NCBI GenBank assembly: GCA_000697055.1
Contig: JNDT01001812.1
Coordinates: 1-64,000, forward strand
DNA length: 64,000 nt
Reading direction: 5' to 3'
Source: Saksenaea vasiformis B4078
Taxonomy: Eukaryota; Mucoromycota; Mucoromycetes; Mucorales; Saksenaeaceae
The notes under the pieces are model-generated. The model had not been told where the DNA came from and ran no database searches. It saw nothing but the letters and a program-made list of their open reading frames with translations. Shown in pieces: positions 22,140-32,258 of this stretch. The translations under genes were made by a program, and so were the position numbers. Position 1 is the stretch's first letter, and the number at the start of each line of letters is the position of its first letter.

Positions 22140-23491
22140 TTACACATTTTGTGAGGGTGCCGATGGATCTTCCTCATTTTCATTGGTATCGTATTCTTTG
22201 CCTCTGAAATCACGTTTACATAATGGGCATTTTCGGTTCAGCTGTAACCATTCTTGCACACACTCCTTGTGAAAATGATGATTACACCTAATCATGGATT
22301 AAATTTTTTTTTTTTTTTCGTTGCAAAAAATTTGGACCATACCATAACTTATTCACCAATTCACCATTGGTATATTCACATAGGCAGATAGAACACACAG
22401 CATCCTCTTGTCTCACAGTCAATTCTTCCAGGGCCTGCTCTGGATCATCTTCTCTATGGTTCAACAAGTGTAACCAGAATCCAGCCTTGAACGGGGATGA
22501 TGTGGGGCGGGTTTGCTGAGGTTCTTGCGATGTTGGCGGCTCCCCGCCCGGGGTTCTGTATTTGTACACCGGGATCTTCTGAATTTCGTCTTTCTGGCCG
22601 CCTGCAGCCGTGTCCACCTGCAAAACACGCATAGCCACTAGAACACAAGGTAAACAGAAGATGACCGAGGCGCATAGTAGGAGTGGCACAAGAATAAGCA
22701 AATAACCCATAAGGACCCATGTAAGTGACGTGTAAAACAACGTCGGCGCAACTTGGGCACACGTTTGCGAGGTGAATAGTAGATAATTTCCAATGATAAA
22801 CCAAAGCACAGCAAACAGGTCCTAACAAGTCCACATGTTACTCAAAACAGGGCAAATGCTTAACGTGAATTTTACCAACAATGATTTCAATCTAAGGGAA
22901 AAAGATTCAACATGAGCCATCATCTCGTTACTATCATTCTCTTATTCTTTACCTGTCCACCCATCCACTCACAATGGTTGACTGATGTTCCTGAGTATTG
23001 GATTCTTGGTCACGTGTAGGTGGTCTACTGGACGGTGATAGATGCTGATACGCTAAAAATGGAATCGACACGCCCACACGGGCAACATAAACAATTAAGA
23101 ATAGGTCCAATGGTCTATCGCATGTTTCACGACGCGCTACAATCAGCACAGTAACGGTTACGACGATCTACTGAGAGACTTAGAAAATAGAAGTACAGGA
23201 TAAGATAATTTTAACCTGCACTATGACGAGAATAAAGGTAAATAAGAGTATGACCTTGTTGGTACGTGATATCCGGCGCCAAGCTTGGTTGAGGTAGCTG
23301 AGCCAGTTAGTTCGTACAGTTCGTGAAGGTGTTGCAAGACCAGCTTGACTTTGCCCCAACGATTCGGGCGATGGTGTTGACGGTGGTTGCGTTTGTAGCT
23401 GTTGTTGTTGTTGTAATGGTGGCATGAGTGGTTGGGGTGGCGATTGACTCGGCCCTGCCGTTTCGTCTACAGCTGTTGTGTCTCTCTCCAT
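22140..23491 (-). CDS. Membrane RING-H2 E3 ubiquitin ligase
   Basis: Five exons, 23491-23216, 23167-22953, 22891-22876 (16 nt), 22821-22343 and 22287-22140, encode 377 residues. A Gln/Pro-rich cytosolic N-terminus is followed by about four membrane segments (for example VILLFTFILVIVQIVVTVTV and LMGYLLILVPLLLCASVIF). The RING-H2 finger is near the C-terminus: CSICLCEY, then WCNHHFHKEC formed across the last junction, then CPLCKRDF; all eight zinc ligands are present. The organisation matches the multi-pass RING ligases of the plant At1g63170/SIS3 type, also found in fungi, which act at membranes on unknown targets. Met 23491 is preferred to an upstream in-frame Met at 23596, which sits in pyrimidine-rich sequence. 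A decayed copy lies 4.5 kb away. Confidence 0.87.
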
Positions 23492-23689
23492 AACAATAAA
23501 AGGGGAAAAGGGAGAAAAACAGCGAAAGAAGAGAGGAGAGCGAGAAAAAAAAAACAGCAGTGAGAAAGTGCAAAAGGGAAAGGGAAAAACTAACACGCCG
23601 AACTACTAGGATGCTTTTTATTTTGCAAATTCATTCTACGAATACGTAATGCGATAAATCCTATCTTGCTTTTTTCTACTCTTCTGCTC

Positions 23690-23935
23690 CATAGGTATGC
23701 TATTTACTTTGACTGCGCAATGTTTAGCTTTCGCCCTTGCCGTATGCTGTGTATCTGGAAAGATTGCATAAAAACAAGAGGACGATCATTTATGTTCCGG
23801 GATCTCCGCTGAGCCGGTTCGTCGTCATCGTAAAAAAGGCTAGACGCCCACTGGCTGGGTGTTCGAATTTACGATGTTGTGAAACACCTGTACGATGGTA
23901 ACGGTTGCTGAGATATATGTGTATTCTGCTGTATT
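23690..23935 (-). pseudogene. Decayed copy of the 3' end of the Cid1-type gene
   Basis: Side by side with 29283-29540 (3' end of the intact nucleotidyltransferase gene), this stretch keeps long matching blocks in the same order and orientation: TTGACTGCGCA, GAGGACGATCATT, GTTCCGGGA, CTCCGCT, CATCGTAA, CCACTGG and GGTTGCTGAGA. Several small indels break the frame, and no open frame remains. By eye roughly 70 percent of positions agree. It lies about 200 bases upstream of the intact RING gene start, on the same strand. Confidence 0.75.
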
Positions 23936-24099
23936 CCATAATTGACGTATGCAAGTGGAATCAAATAACTTAAATGCAGGTCGCATAATCAAAGTCGCAT
24001 CCATTTTTATCGTGACAAGTGCCAATACATGACTCTGGAAGTGTAATGTTCGTTGCAGCAAACGAGATGCGACTGCAATGGATTCACAAGAAAAAGGTA

Positions 24100-27000
24100 A
24101 AGATTGGAACCAGAAATCAAAGGATTACACCGAGTATTTTGCAGGCAAAGTTATAACTGGTATTAACATCAAGCGAATGTTTGCAAGATTTGAAGTATAC
24201 ATAACCCTGATATTTACGAAAAGACGTTGCATGCAAGTAGTGTTATGGATAGAAACAAATCATGTATGAGCATCCCGTCTTTGTTGTCCTCAGATCCTGA
24301 ACATTCTCAAAAAAGGCTAAGTTGGCGTCTTCTTGCTCCAATAGCAGCTCCTGCGGTATAAGCGAGCATAACAAGTATAATAAGTAAGCATATCGCTCAC
24401 ATTGTCTTTCACATAGTTCAGCCAGCCTTATAGTGTCGAGTGGATTATGTAAACGATTGCATTCATGCAGTTCTTTGCATGCACTAAAGGAAACATGATG
24501 GAAAACCGATTCCTGTTTGACTAGCTTTTGCTGAAGGAAAGGTGGTCAATCAGGAACCCGTTTTTCCACTGTAGTTACACTGATGGTACCTAGATTATGT
24601 TAATTTCAAAGCCCTGCAATACTTTTAGGGTATGACACTTGAATTCAAGTATAAAATCAATATTATTCTGGTACCAACACTTGTATTAGAGTTGTTTTCC
24701 TAGATACGCCTGCCTTAAAATAGTCAGACCGGTACTCTAAGATTATGCTCATGTGTTGTTTTGCGCAGTTTTCAGTATTGGCCTGAACTCGTGTATATTT
24801 TTTCTTACAGTGCGAAGACAGATATATGCACGGCATATTCACAACAAGCGTTTAAGAAGAAGGAACAGTGTGACAACATTTTAACGTTACTCCTTACTAA
24901 ATATTGAACAATTTTTTACACCGCTATAAACAAATTATGTATCCATGAAGAGCCAAGTTTGCGATGAGAGAAAAATAAAATATACGCTCAATTAGTTAAC
25001 GAATTGGCAACAAAGCCATACGTTTACTTACATCAACTTGGCCCTCAGCGGACGCGTAATGCATTGGCGAAGCATAAAGATCATTCACGTTTAGAAAGGG
25101 AAGGCGCTTTGATGTCTTCTTACTTACCACGAAGGTAACTCCACATAGTCGTGGGGTCTAGTCCACACCCTAGCCGGGTGCGAGCGACGTTGGGAGCTAT
25201 TCTGGCGTAGCTGCCATTGGTTGAGGCACTGCAGAGGACTTGAAGCGATGCCGCACCTGGCGAGGTTCTGTCGTGGAAAATAAGCGACATTGCGGAAGTC
25301 ACCAATTATTTAGCTGGTGGTGACTTGAGAAGAGGTCAAGCCTAAATCCAACAAAACTCATAATGACCCGCGCTGCGTGGCCAGTGGAGTCTCAGACATG
25401 AAGGATACCTGTTACAAACTAGAACATATCGAGAAAGTCCATGATATAATAGCGCCTTCATTATACTATTCTGATAGACAAAGAGTTGTGATGCACGAAC
25501 CACCGTGCATTCACACGGTAATCCGAAACTACTGCCGCTAAAAGAAAAAAAAATTGCTCCAGTTCGTCTATCGTACGTCTACGATAATACACAGATTCTC
25601 GTCTAAGACTGGCCTAATATTCGAGCTGGGACCAATGAGCGAGATATAGACGCTACCTTGACTTCTAAATCAAAGGATTATTGCGCTGGTCCATCGTAAG
25701 AGGTTCACGACGCACCAATCGGAACGCGTAAAATGATAGTATTTAAAAGGTCGCATGAATTTCCTTTTTTTTTTCTTTCTCGAACCGTCTTGACTGTGTT
25801 GTAGCTCCCTGTTCTCAAACATCCACTTTTAAAAGAGGATTTCTATCCGTCGTCATTTATAGCAAGCTCTTATGCCTTTTCCTTCATCCTTTTTTTTTTA
25901 AAAAAAAATGCGACCGCGGTGAAGGTACTTTGCCTTGTGGTCAATCATGTCATTGGCTCGGTTGCTCTTCAGAGTCCTCTTTACATCTGCTAACAATTTT
26001 CTCTCACAGGCGTCCCTGCGTGATGGCATCAAGGCCATCCAGGTAACACACTTGGTTATGCTTGCCATCTCATATGAAATACTGTAAGAGTTTTGCAGAA
26101 TGTCCTCGTACTTCCTGAAACCATCTGGTAAGAAACTTTGTCGGGCTTCGTATGATGCTGACGTCTCGCCATTTTTGACACGCTTCAAGGACCACCTAAA
26201 AGCATGAAACGTCCTCGAGGACATCAACGACGACCAATCTTGATTCCCGCTTCCTCAAAGGTAATAGCATTACGAATATATTATGATATTTACGCAATAA
26301 TTTCAAGTCTTTGAAACATATTTCAGGCTTGAGGAAGCGACGCCTTCTCTGAAGCGATTCTGTGAGCAGAATAAAAGTTTTGTCGCGGATAATACGGAAA
26401 ATGGTGATATGCGAGGAACATGGACCAAGCGCTTCAAAAATGTTGCTCTTAGACTTGGCATTGAGGTATAGCATCCGCATTAATCCTCTGATTAATATAT
26501 ATCGCTTTGATAGAACGTGTCAAATGACGTACCCCGTTGGGAAGGTTGCTTGAAATGAAACTGAGGCATAGTCATGCCAAAGTTGACTTCACTCGTACTT
26601 CGAATGTGGTATTCTTTGCCGTAGTACCAGAGAACACCAGGTTGACGATATGCGTACGCGTATGGTTTTGATGTCTTCGCAGAAGAAATCGGTTGTTTGT
26701 GACGGATTGCCCGAATGGGTATGTTTACCGTGTTCGCAGGTCGAAGGTATTCGAGATCCCATTGCAAATCGGACAGTTCTTTAACAAGGTAGCCCCCATC
26801 TTGAAATTAGCATGGCAATCTAAGGTAAGCATGGCATATTTGCAATTTGTTGCTGAAAGATATATAGCAAAATCGTGAGGGGAACAGTAGAAATCGTGGA
26901 GAACGACAGCGGTGCAAGCGGTGCGCCAGATTTCGACTTTGTCCCTACTGTTACAAAATCTCTCACGTTACCATCCGTGTTCAGCAGCACTCAATAAATC

Positions 27001-27560
27001 ATTCTACACACAAAGAAAAAGTTGCCATCCGTGTTAAATCCTTATGCACAACGTAAAGACCATAAAAAAGTTTTGACGAGCTTTAAATCACGATCTTTTT
27101 ATGCTTTGGATGAATTTGAATTCCTCTAATCATCTTTCGATCACGCATAAACATGCCTTACAAACGTTGGTATAGGTTCTTATCGTAATGGCCTCACACT
27201 ATACTTACCTGTAATCCTGCGACGATTGAGCTGTGGCAGCCAGTATCTCGCATCTCACTCCTACACACACACTCACACATTCGTCTCCTTTCCTTATACT
27301 TTAGACTTTTATACACTAAGATCGCTACTGTAGTTCCCACCTGTGTGAGTTCGAGTGGTGAATGTGGAACACCAATAAGGATACTTCTAGCTTACCACCC
27401 ATTCTCAGCACGAGACAGCAAAACCCCCTGTCTCTGACAAACATAACATCGAAAAGTATAACATGCACATCATAGATTTGAATGAACGTAAAAAGATATA
27501 CTTCAGAGCGCAGAGTTTCATCTGCAAGTAACACCGAATCATTTCAAGCGGACGCAAAGT
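24100..27560. other. Gene-poor relic region
   Basis: No gene can be supported. On the minus strand, 26767 to 25898 has three consecutive open frames (26767-26492, 26480-26196 and 26227-25898) whose translations look protein-like, for example KTFILLTESLQRRRRFLKPE. They need frameshifts or unproven introns to join. This is probably a decayed gene of a family I do not recognise. The remainder is AT-rich with T and A tracts. Confidence 0.35.
24921..25090. repeat. Diverged repeat, copy 1
   Basis: Matches 27974-28132 in direct orientation. Shared blocks include ATCCATGAAGA or GTCCATGAAGA, CAAGTTTGCG, AAATAT(A/G)CG and CATTCACG. No coding potential is seen; origin unknown. Confidence 0.5.
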
Positions 27561-27564
27561 CGAG

Positions 27565-27810
27565 AAAATATCCGGTACTAAAAATCAAATCGACAGGCGC
27601 ACGAGAGCAGTGGAAAACTTTCACATGCTGTTATAGCGGGCTGCAACCAGTACAGTAATGGTTATGGCAAATTTACCCAGAATCTTGCCAAAGTAAGATC
27701 AAATAATTTCAACCTGCATTATGACCAAAAAAGTAAGTAAACGACCGTAGGGCTTGGTCAGTACCTGCTATCCGATCGCGGAAAGTGAATGACGTTGAGT
27801 AACCCAAGAG
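27565..27810 (-). pseudogene. Decayed copy of the RING-H2 ligase gene (5' half)
   Basis: Aligns with 23048-23310 of the intact RING gene in the same orientation: CTAAAAAT..AATCGACA, CAGTACAGTAATGGTTA, AAATAATTTCAACCTGCA(C/T)TATGAC, and the TATCCG block. The region spans the intact gene's first intron and the flanking exon ends, so it derives from genomic DNA and not from a spliced mRNA. Several deletions and substitutions remove any usable frame. Confidence 0.75.
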
Positions 27811-27973
27811 TGAATTATAAGTAAGTTACACCCACAGCCAAGTCGGCTTCGGGGAAAAGACCATGCAGGCTAAACAATAGACAAGACACATGAAAAACTT
27901 GTGTATGCAGTCAATCAAAAATGCGTGCTGGGAAACAGAGTCCGTTTACTGAATGGCGTAAGTTAAGCTGTTC

Positions 27974-28132
27974 TAAACTAATTCTGCGTCCATGAAGAAA
28001 TCAAGTTTGCGCTAAGGAAATGAAATATGCGTTGTCAATATAGCGTTTATGAGAAGAAGCATAAATGTACTCGCTTGAAGCTGGATCTCCAATAGACGCA
28101 AAATTTATGAGTAGCATTAAAAGGCCATTCAC
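27974..28132. repeat. Diverged repeat, copy 2
   Basis: Partner of 24921-25090. It follows directly after the decayed RING segment. The next kilobase to 29212 shows no gene apart from a short frame at 28472-28684 without features. Confidence 0.5.
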
Positions 28133-29065
28133 GATAAGATTCAATAATACTTTGTTATTCCAATTACCATTAGTGTCATCCCGATGCATGGACCGGGACC
28201 GCAGCGCATCCCATTCAGGGTGGCACACAGTATGAATTGCCTTTTTCTTTTTTGGAAGATAGCTAAAAAGCTGATAGAAAACAAAAACTCGCCTGGACTA
28301 CGGACGGAAAAAAAGGTTATCAGTATGAAACAGCTCATATAACACAAAGATAAGCAATTACAAACGCTGTGTCTCTACATGAGGCATACGCACTCGTTTA
28401 AGAAGCGCTGATATTTTCCTGAGGCGAAAAGGAAAAGAAGAAAGAACGCCTGCGCAGAATGAAGTCAGTCTATGACAATCATGGAAGGAATAGCGCGCTT
28501 ACAAACAGGAGAAAAGACAGACAAGCAAAGAAGAAGTATAAGACTGGCATTGTCGGTGTTAGATAAAATTTATTATGTGATGCGGCATCTACAAAAAAGT
28601 GAAAAGAAGGCAAAGGGAGTGGGAAGACTATGGAACAAAAGCTCGCCTCACATTATTGAATTACTGCAGCAGCACATACCGTAGGAAGTAAAGCAAAATG
28701 CAATAAGCAAAATCTAAAGAAGAAGCTTTGATCCTCGACGTCGTTGAGCCTTTCATACGCTGCCTATCCAGGACAGTGGCAATCAAACTACAGAATAGAA
28801 GTGGATCACTGAATTCGCGCATCATTAGAGGGCGCCCATCATAGTGGGACGAACATGATAGAAAGTACGCACAGATAGGATCTTCTTTTGTGAACATAAA
28901 GTCTCTAACTAGATGCGCAAATCCACTCTCGCTAAACACGTCAAAAAGTATGGGAAAACGCCAGCGCGACGGATAAATCCGGTAAATTCTCAAACCATCC
29001 TGTTAGCCTATGTGCGCCGATGAGACGTTGACAAACATCATCCTAAGGACCTCAACAGTGTGTAG

Positions 29066-29084
29066 CACACACACACACACACAC
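29066..29084. repeat. (CA)n microsatellite
   Basis: A pure CA run of about nine to ten units, 3' of the Cid1-type gene. Confidence 0.9.
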
Positions 29085-29212
29085 ATACACAAGAAACTGT
29101 TTGCAAAGCAATCTTTAAAATGGATGCAGAATTTCACGAAGATGCTGTATTAGTTTTAGGGGTATTTTTTGTATTTTTTCTCTTTTTTTTTCTTTTTTTC
29201 TTTTTTTCTTTT

Positions 29213-31146
29213 TTACACAAATTGGCTCTGTGAATAAGTGATGAAATTACGAGTTCGATAATCTTGTCTTGTTTTGCGTTCAATAGGTATGGTATTCACT
29301 TCGACTGCGCAGAGTTTAGATTTTCCTCTTCCCCTTCGTCGTGTATCTAGTACGTTTGGATAACACGGTCGAGGACGATCATTGGTGTTCCGGGACCTCC
29401 GCTCGATGCTGAGCCAGCCATCATCGTAATGAGGCTGTTCCGCGGTTGAATGCCACTGGTCAGGCGTTGCAATTTTTTGCTGTTGTGGAACATTGTACGA
29501 CGGCGACGGTGGTTGCTGAGACAGGTATGGGTAATACGGCGACCGCATGGAGGAGGCACTTTGGTCTTGGGGAGCTGGCTGTGGCTGCGGAGGCTGTGGT
29601 TGTGGTGGCGTTTGTTCCTTGAATACGGGTGGGATGTAGGGAGAGCATACGGCGTTCCAGTCGTTTGTTTCCCATAAAAGATGTACGGCACGTCGGAATT
29701 CTCGCCGGAGACCCTGCACGGACGTGTCATCGGCAGAGTTGCCTAGGTTCCGATCCACATTAAATGGTTCTTCCACACAGAGTAAGCGTTTGTTAGGGCC
29801 TTGGTCCCAGCCCTTTTGTGACTTTTGGAGGTAGCAGCCATGTCTTACTGAGATCACCTGAGTTTCGTAATCAAACTCATAAGCGAAGCGTCGGAAGAAA
29901 GCGTAGAGGAGACCCCCAAGGCTTTCGCGATTATAGCGTCCAAAGTTCCGCAGGGAGGACAGGTCTTTATAGAACGATGTGTCGCACCCGTTTACCGTTT
30001 TGTCCGACTTCACATGTCCCATGCGATGCAGCACGGGCAGAATGGGGGGCTGCCGCATTTGCAAAAAGTTGATGATCATGCAAGTCCATGTATAGGTTGA
30101 CAACGTCCCACCGTCCGCTTTTGTCAAACAATTAGGAAAGAAACGTCATTGGTAAAAAATCGAGTTATCATTAATTACCTGCATTGTTCAACGCTCGCTG
30201 TTTGGTCCAATGTTTGATGGTCATTATTAACGGCCGGACCCGAGGATCGATGGCCACATAGGTCTTGATCATTTTGGTATTATATAATGCGAGGGTATTA
30301 TTGACATTCATGTCGCAAGCCAGCTGCCTATAAATATTGACTTGTGAGAAAAAGAAAAAAAAGGGCTAGTTACTTACAACAATGGGTCTACACATTTCAC
30401 AATAGGCACTTTGGCGTGTGGTACCGTATGCACACTCTGCATACCATCTAATATATTGCTTGTTTAGTATACTAAAACCAATCAGGAGCACGGTTCGCTC
30501 TTATATTACTTTTTTTCAACACTGTGGCCAGAGTAGAAATACAAATTAATTCTGGCCACTGCGTTGTCAAACATAGGTCAACATCAGATGTGCAAGTCCC
30601 TAGGTCATTTTTTGACGATCTATGCAAAAAACAAGGATTTTTTTTTAGTTAATGAGATGTTGACGAATAGAATCATTACCCAAACAAATGAGCCCGTATA
30701 TGACGCCCCGGCCATTCTCTATTCAACATTTTTTCTATCTTTATTGCTAGTGCATTACGCCGATCAAAGGTATCTTTGGTAGGTAACAATCTCTACATCA
30801 AAAATAAGTACACAAGCCCAGTCCCTTTTTCTTCTTTTTCTTTTTATACCTCATAAAGTGAAAGTAAATCAACACAAAGATTGTCTTCTGCCCAGCGTGA
30901 TAAAACAAGTGGGACGGGTAGGGTAGGAAGTTCAGGAGGTATAGAATCGGAAGTAGAGGAAGATACATCGGTAGCTTCATCGGTGAAATTGTCTAATGTG
31001 CCATCATCGTAAAAGCCTGAATCCCTGGTCGATGATCGTGTCATCCGCAGTGGTGAATGTAATAGTTTCTGGTGATCATGCTCCACAAAAAGTATCCGAG
31101 ATATCGGTTCTTCTGTCGTCGTGAAGAGAGTATTGGAGAACATCAA
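29213..31146 (-). CDS. Cid1/TRF4-type RNA nucleotidyltransferase
   Basis: Six exons, 31146-30850, 30792-30680, 30619-30510, 30447-30378, 30327-30179 and 30117-29213, give 547 residues with all phases closing. The catalytic core is HLFGSSKNDLGTCTSDVDLCL, with the GS motif and the Asp pair of SDVDL assembled across two exons; the third Asp should lie in KVPIVKCVDP-LLQLACDMN. The central domain continues to the PAP/25A-associated region (DGGTLSTYTW, CVEEPFNVDRNLGN). The enzyme family adds A or U residues to RNA 3' ends (poly(A) polymerase or terminal uridylyltransferase), so it acts in RNA turnover. The C-terminal 150 residues are Pro/Gln-rich and then basic, as in Cid-type enzymes. Its 3' end has a decayed copy at 23690. 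Confidence 0.93.
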
Positions 31147-31280
31147 AGTTAAAGAAAGGAAGTGAAAGAAAAAAAACTTGCAGAAGAAGAAAAGGAAGAA
31201 AAGGGAAAAAGCTCTGTTTATATTATTTGCTGGTCAGTGGACAGAAGTATATACATATATAAATATATATATATGTAGAA

Positions 31281-31286
<6 letters not shown>

Positions 31287-31313
<27 letters not shown>
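31287..31313. repeat. (GA)n microsatellite
   Basis: About 13 GA units, about 140 bases upstream of the Cid1-type start codon. Confidence 0.9.
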
Positions 31314-31318
<5 letters not shown>

Positions 31319-31460
31319 GTGAGTAAAGATGGATGCGTTGGAAGGATACGCCCTTTTTGAATGCTGGTGTTGGACCCGAAAAATTGGTTCCTCCCCCAAA
31401 AAAATTATATGCAAAGAAGTCAGGGCCCGTGATAGCAATATCTAATGTATCTTTTTTTTC

Positions 31461-31461
<1 letters not shown>

Positions 31462-31491
<30 letters not shown>
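31462..31491. repeat. (TG)n microsatellite
   Basis: Fifteen TG units, in the shared promoter region between the two divergent genes. Confidence 0.9.
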
Positions 31492-31492
<1 letters not shown>

Positions 31493-32258
31493 TGCCAGTA
31501 TCCCGTGAATAATTCTGTCATGTCTTATTGCTCACGTCACACGACGATAACAGAAAAAGTGGCCCCGGAAGCCGAAGCATCCTTCGTGAAATACGTGTGT
31601 TTGTCTCATAGCAACAAGTTTAAAAGTCCTGCGGGTACAAAGGTGTTAATTACTATGGAAAGCTGGGGGTACATGATGAAAAATGATCGGCCCTCGGCTT
31701 TGTGAAACCATAGCTCCGTTCTTTTGCAACAAACAAAACGTGCACCTGATCAAAACGATAAGTGAACTACCTCTTCATCTTTCTAGAAATTTATTGCTTC
31801 TCCACTCAGAAGAAACAGCGTACTGTCCATTAAGTGTCAAGTAACAAAAGAGCAAAAAAGAAAAAAAAGTATACGTAACGTTGCACGTGGTCAATTGTCC
31901 CAAGTGAAGCATTCCCCCCCGCGCCACGTGAAGGACAGCCACTGGATCTTTAGAAATGCTCCGAAAATATCAGCAGCTTTTCATCAACGTCAAAGATTAG
32001 TATCATACCATCCTAAGGAAAGAGGTAAAGAAGCTAATAAAGGGTGATGGGAAAAAAAAAAAAAAAGAAAAACCAGACGAGAAAGGTAGGGCGCACTGTT
32101 AAAGTTATTTGCATAAAACCCTTTCTGTTTGAAGCATTTTTCAATCCCATCGTTGATTCTTATTGTAAATGTTCCACTTGAAAAAAGTTGTTTCGAAGAG
32201 GAGGGGAACACAAACATTTTGCGCAACCTTTTTTTTTTTTGTTTTTGTGTTTAACTCC

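Larger units (their letters stand above)
31147..32258. other. Divergent promoter region with microsatellites
   Basis: Serves the Cid1-type gene (minus) and the PRM10-like gene (plus). Contains (GA)n at 31287-31313 and (TG)n at 31462-31491. A frame at 31445-31705 is partly made by the TG run and is not supported. Confidence 0.45.

Noticed and set aside
23492..23596. Upstream Met 23596 for the RING ligase
   Set aside because: The added residues come from a pyrimidine-biased tract (Phe/Ser/Pro runs) typical of a leader, and the Met at 23491 gives the usual hydrophilic N-terminus.
25130..25230. GC-rich stretch considered as a tRNA or other structured RNA
   Set aside because: No A-box or B-box, no cloverleaf, and no matching 5S or snRNA motif was found. 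No tRNA gene was identified anywhere in the window.
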